Source: Chryseobacterium edaphi (GTDB lineage: Bacteria > Bacteroidota > Bacteroidia > Flavobacteriales > Weeksellaceae). Taken from it: DNA of 64,000 nucleotides. Location: assembly GCF_025628985.1 (NCBI RefSeq), contig NZ_JAOTEM010000007.1:1-64000 (forward strand), written 5' to 3'. The notes beneath the pieces are model-generated. The model saw only the letters and a list, made by a program, of their open reading frames with translations, ran no database searches and had not been told where the DNA came from. The position numbers and the translations under genes are program-made. Shown piece after piece: positions 61,645 through 64,000 of the stretch (its first letter is position 1; each line of letters starts with the position of its first letter).

Positions 61645-61742
61645 GACTTTTTGTTTATTGTTTTTAAAAGTTTAATTTAATGATTGAGAAGTTTAAAAAT
61701 TAAAATTTAAACCATTAAGGTTTATTAAGAAGTTGAGAATAG

Positions 61743-61777
61743 TTAAGCGGGGCTTCGCTTTAAGAAAAGTTTTTTTA
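61743..61777 (+). terminator. Terminator-like hairpin after the YfcE-like gene
   Basis: Stem TTAAGCG/CGCTTTAA, followed within 6 bases by a run of T. A CCATTAAGG repeat lies just upstream at 61712-61729. Confidence 0.6.
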
Positions 61778-61878
61778 AAAAAAACCTATTTGATTTTCCT
61801 TAATGAAACGAAACTCCTTAAAATCATCTTAGTATTTCAAAATAACTTTGTTTCTCGCAATAACAAAAAGAAAAATAT

Positions 61879-62373
61879 ATGAAAATTAATGATAAAGTTT
61901 CGGTGGTAGATGAAGATTTGAGCGGAGTAATCACTTCTGTAAATGGAAATATCGTAGTTTTCAAAGACGAATATGGTTTTACTTATCAATATCCAAAAGA
62001 AAAACTGGTTCCCAAAAATGCTTCTATCTATGAAAATATGAAAGTAGTACAAAAGGCTGAACCCAGAAAAGTAGCGTCTAAAAGACATGATAAAAATCCT
62101 TTGGTTCTTGATCTGCATTTTCATAATTTAGTTAAAAATCCGAATGATTACGACAGTTTCGAGAGATTGTTTATGCAGAAGGAAAAGCTGATTCAGACCA
62201 TTAATTTTTGCCGAAGAAATCATTTAAAAAGACTGGAAATCGTTCACGGAATCGGCGATGGTGTACTTCAGAAATTAGTCTGGGACGTGCTTGAAAGTCA
62301 AACAGGTCTGGATTTTTACAACAAGGAAATACTTCATCATCAATCGGGTGCGGTAATGGTAGAATTTCACTAA
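61879..62373 (+). CDS. Smr-domain protein
   Basis: The 164-residue protein has a small N-terminal barrel-like part (KINDKVSVVDEDLSGVITSV, typical of MutS2-like KOW/SH3 segments) and a C-terminal Smr domain with LDLHFHNL and VHGIGDGVLQ, the expected nuclease-like motifs. It is often found near rsmD in Bacteroidota. Substrate unknown. A TAAATTTG box starts exactly at its stop codon. Confidence 0.9.
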   Translation: MKINDKVSVVDEDLSGVITSVNGNIVVFKDEYGFTYQYPKEKLVPKNASIYENMKVVQKAEPRKVASKRHDKNPLVLDLHFHNLVKNPNDYDSFERLFMQKEKLIQTINFCRRNHLKRLEIVHGIGDGVLQKLVWDVLESQTGLDFYNKEILHHQSGAVMVEFH

Positions 62374-62378
62374 ATTTG
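62371..62378 (+). promoter_or_regulatory. -7 box overlapping the Smr stop codon
   Basis: TAAATTTG begins with the TAA stop of the Smr gene and ends 13 bases before the next ATG (62392). It would give the DUF3822 gene its own promoter. Confidence 0.5.
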
Positions 62379-62391
62379 CAGCAATTGTCAT

Positions 62392-63108
62392 ATGAACGTA
62401 CTTAATTTACTTTTCACGAAAGACGGACTGATCTATCAGATTTCCAAGAACAAAAATGTTTTGGAAGAGAAATCTTACCTGGTTGATGAAGAATCTCCGA
62501 AGAATTTTATTGCTCAAAAACTTGAAGAAGTTTTACTGAAACAAAGGTTTGATGAAGTTTCAGTAATTTCAGCTTTAAATCATTTTACGCTAATGCCTGA
62601 AGGTTTTGCGGAACATGATTCGGGATATGATCTCATTTCTTTCAATGCGCCTGTTGATAAGGAGAATGAAGAACTGATGCTTTCGGTCAATAAAAAATTT
62701 AATGTACAGTTTTATTATACTTTTCCGAAAGATTTTTATCGCAAAATTAAAGACCTTTCAATTCCTGTGAGATTTAATTTCTCGGGAGAAAAGTTTTTAA
62801 ACTCGATTCATAATAAGAACAAGAAGGAAATTCATATTAATCTTTATCATAATCAGTGCGAGTTTTTTGCCATTGATAACAAGAAAGTAATTTTATACAA
62901 TAATCTGGATGTCAATTCGGAAGTTGACTTCCTTTATTTCGTGATGTTTACATTAAGCAAAATTGGTTTTGGAATCAATGACACCAACTTTTTTGTTTAT
63001 GGCGAAACAACAGAAAACGAAACGTTTATTTCAGAACTTCAGAAGTTTGTAAAAAATATAAAGATCGTTTTTGATAACATTCCAAATAAGAATTTCATCC
63101 TTAATTAG
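62392..63108 (+). CDS. DUF3822 protein
   Basis: The 238-residue protein matches DUF3822, a Bacteroidota family found next to rsmD. It is soluble, with an actin-like (ASKHA-like) layout: a first strand MNVLNLLFTKDGLIYQIS and a repeated pattern later (EIHINLYHNQCEFFAIDNKKVILYN). The function is unknown. It is 18 bases after the Smr gene and about 70 bases before rsmD. Confidence 0.82.
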   Translation: MNVLNLLFTKDGLIYQISKNKNVLEEKSYLVDEESPKNFIAQKLEEVLLKQRFDEVSVISALNHFTLMPEGFAEHDSGYDLISFNAPVDKENEELMLSVNKKFNVQFYYTFPKDFYRKIKDLSIPVRFNFSGEKFLNSIHNKNKKEIHINLYHNQCEFFAIDNKKVILYNNLDVNSEVDFLYFVMFTLSKIGFGINDTNFFVYGETTENETFISELQKFVKNIKIVFDNIPNKNFILN

Positions 63109-63180
63109 GTTGCAGGATGCAGTTTTTAGAATTTAGTTTCTAATGCTACCTTTTACCTACTATCTAAAACCTAACAAAAA
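63109..63180 (+). repeat. Degenerate repeat spacer before rsmD
   Basis: TTTTTAGAATTTAGTTTCTAAT and CTACTATCTAAAACCTAAC resemble the repeat-like spacers of the nuo operon. No gene. Confidence 0.45.
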
Positions 63181-63780
63181 ATGTACAGAATAATTGCCGG
63201 CAAGTGGAAAGCCAAAAAAATAGCAGCTCCAAAAAATTTTGATGTAAGACCGACCACTGATTTTGCAAAAGAAGCATTATTCAGCATTCTTGAGAACACT
63301 TATGACATGCAGTCGATCTCGGTTCTTGATCTTTTTGCGGGTATCGGATCCATCACTTTTGAGTTTGCTTCAAGAGGCTGCAAAGATCTTACTTCGGTCG
63401 AAATGAACCCGAAACATACTTCTTTTTTAAATTCTACAGCTTCAGAACTGGGTTTTAGTTTAAATGTAAGTGTGCAGCGTGGTGATGTTTTTGACTGGCT
63501 AAAGAAATTCAGAAATAAAAAATCCTACGAAATCGTATTTTCTGATGCGCCTTTCGAAATGGAAGAGAAAAAATATTACGAATTGATTTCATTGGTTTTA
63601 AACAATAAATACTTGAAACCAAATGGTATTTTGGTGATTGAGCATCAAAGCAGGTTGAAATTTGATCATCCTAATTTTGTTGATACAAGAAGATACGGAA
63701 ATGTAAGTTTTAGTTTTTTTAAACCAAATCAGGAAGATATAACGGATTTAGAAGAAACAGATAATCAGGAAGAAATATAA
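63181..63780 (+). CDS. rsmD: 16S rRNA (guanine966-N2) methyltransferase RsmD
   Basis: The 199-residue protein begins MYRIIAGKWKAKKIAAPKN and has RPTTDFAKEALFSIL and the SAM-binding VLDLFAGIGSITFEF. The catalytic block that usually reads DPPF or DPPY is SDAPFEM here. It methylates G966 of 16S rRNA. The last 20 residues are acidic and disordered. A terminator follows. Confidence 0.92.
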   Translation: MYRIIAGKWKAKKIAAPKNFDVRPTTDFAKEALFSILENTYDMQSISVLDLFAGIGSITFEFASRGCKDLTSVEMNPKHTSFLNSTASELGFSLNVSVQRGDVFDWLKKFRNKKSYEIVFSDAPFEMEEKKYYELISLVLNNKYLKPNGILVIEHQSRLKFDHPNFVDTRRYGNVSFSFFKPNQEDITDLEETDNQEEI

Positions 63781-63859
63781 TTCCTGTTCATACTTTTATG
63801 AGCTGATGTCTCAGAGATAGTTGCGTAATCGACGAAACCAGTTTCAAAACTCATTGTAT

Positions 63860-63888
63860 AAAGACTCATTTTTTGAGTCTTTTTTTTA
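63860..63888 (+). terminator. Terminator after rsmD
   Basis: Stem AAGACTCA/TGAGTCTT with a TTTT loop and a following run of T. It also ends next to the stop of a leftward gene. Confidence 0.88.
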
Positions 63889-64000
63889 TAAAACTTTCAA
63901 TTCTAAATCTATTGTCTTTCCAAAGAATTTTTTTGAAATTTTCTCAAAGTTTTTGGTGATGTCCGAAAGATAAAACTGATACTGTGGTTTCGGATTATTA
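63886..64000 (-). CDS. 3' end of an unknown leftward gene
   Basis: An open frame of about 37 codons enters from the right edge on the minus strand and stops at 63886. The peptide contains FYLSDITKNFEKISKK and ends IDLELKVL. It looks like coding sequence and fits the convergent layout with the rsmD terminator. The family is not recognised. Confidence 0.55.
   Translation of the reverse strand, partial: NNPKPQYQFYLSDITKNFEKISKKFFGKTIDLELKVL

Overview
The window looks like the chromosome of a low-GC member of the Flavobacteriia, most likely Chryseobacterium or a close relative in the Weeksellaceae. This rests on gene content, because no similarity search was possible. The signs are a Bacteroidota-type (subtype iii) type VI secretion system (T6SS), a secreted nuclease with a type IX secretion (T9SS) C-terminal tail, a 14-gene NADH dehydrogenase operon with a short NuoG, the Bacteroidota-specific families DUF5606, DUF3822 and Pycsar-effector/DUF5706, and repeated TAnnTTTG promoter boxes in place of E. 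coli-like -10 boxes.

Positions 1-13.8 kb carry a T6SSiii locus in two divergent units. Leftward from about 10.1 kb run tssQ, tssG, tssN, tssK, tssO, two unrecognised genes, tssE, tssF, tssB, tssC and the start of tssD (hcp), which is cut by the window edge. Rightward run tssP and tssH (clpV), ending in a strong terminator. Together they encode the sheath (TssB/C), tube (TssD), baseplate (TssE/F/G/K), the T6SSiii-type envelope complex (TssN/O/P/Q) and the sheath-recycling ATPase. I see no VgrG, PAAR, TssR or clear effector here. The two unrecognised genes at 4.5-5.8 kb overlap and are the best candidates for undescribed T6SS parts or cargo.

Positions 14.9-21.1 kb form an accessory region. It carries a leftward cluster of small exported proteins, three of which share an N- and C-terminal signature, plus a beta-propeller protein. 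It is bounded on the right by a CAT-anticodon tRNA and on the left by a near-identical copy of that tRNA's 3' end with its terminator. That is the footprint of an element integrated at a tRNA gene. Its position beside the T6SS suggests an immunity-like array, but this is inference.

Positions 21.2-31.6 kb hold housekeeping genes: mce, rbfA, a LolC/E-type permease, a T9SS-exported endonuclease I, aroE, a DUF349 protein, ribD, a YigZ protein, a zinc metallopeptidase, an acetyltransferase-like protein and a 58-codon membrane protein. Positions 31.7-46.2 kb are the complete nuoA-N operon, with a predicted outer-membrane protein gene between nuoF and nuoG and degenerate short-repeat tracts in several spacers.

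Positions 46.2-64 kb hold a small exported protein, a GAF-domain protein, an HD-Pycsar-effector fusion, a very large phosphoesterase/outer-membrane-barrel fusion, mazG, a DUF5606 protein, def, ruvX, a SixA-type phosphatase, a serine hydrolase, a YfcE-type phosphodiesterase, an Smr protein, a DUF3822 protein, rsmD and the end of an unknown gene. Intergenic palindromes with a CTAAAG core and a CCATTAAG repeat occur in this part. No rRNA, CRISPR array or transposase was seen.
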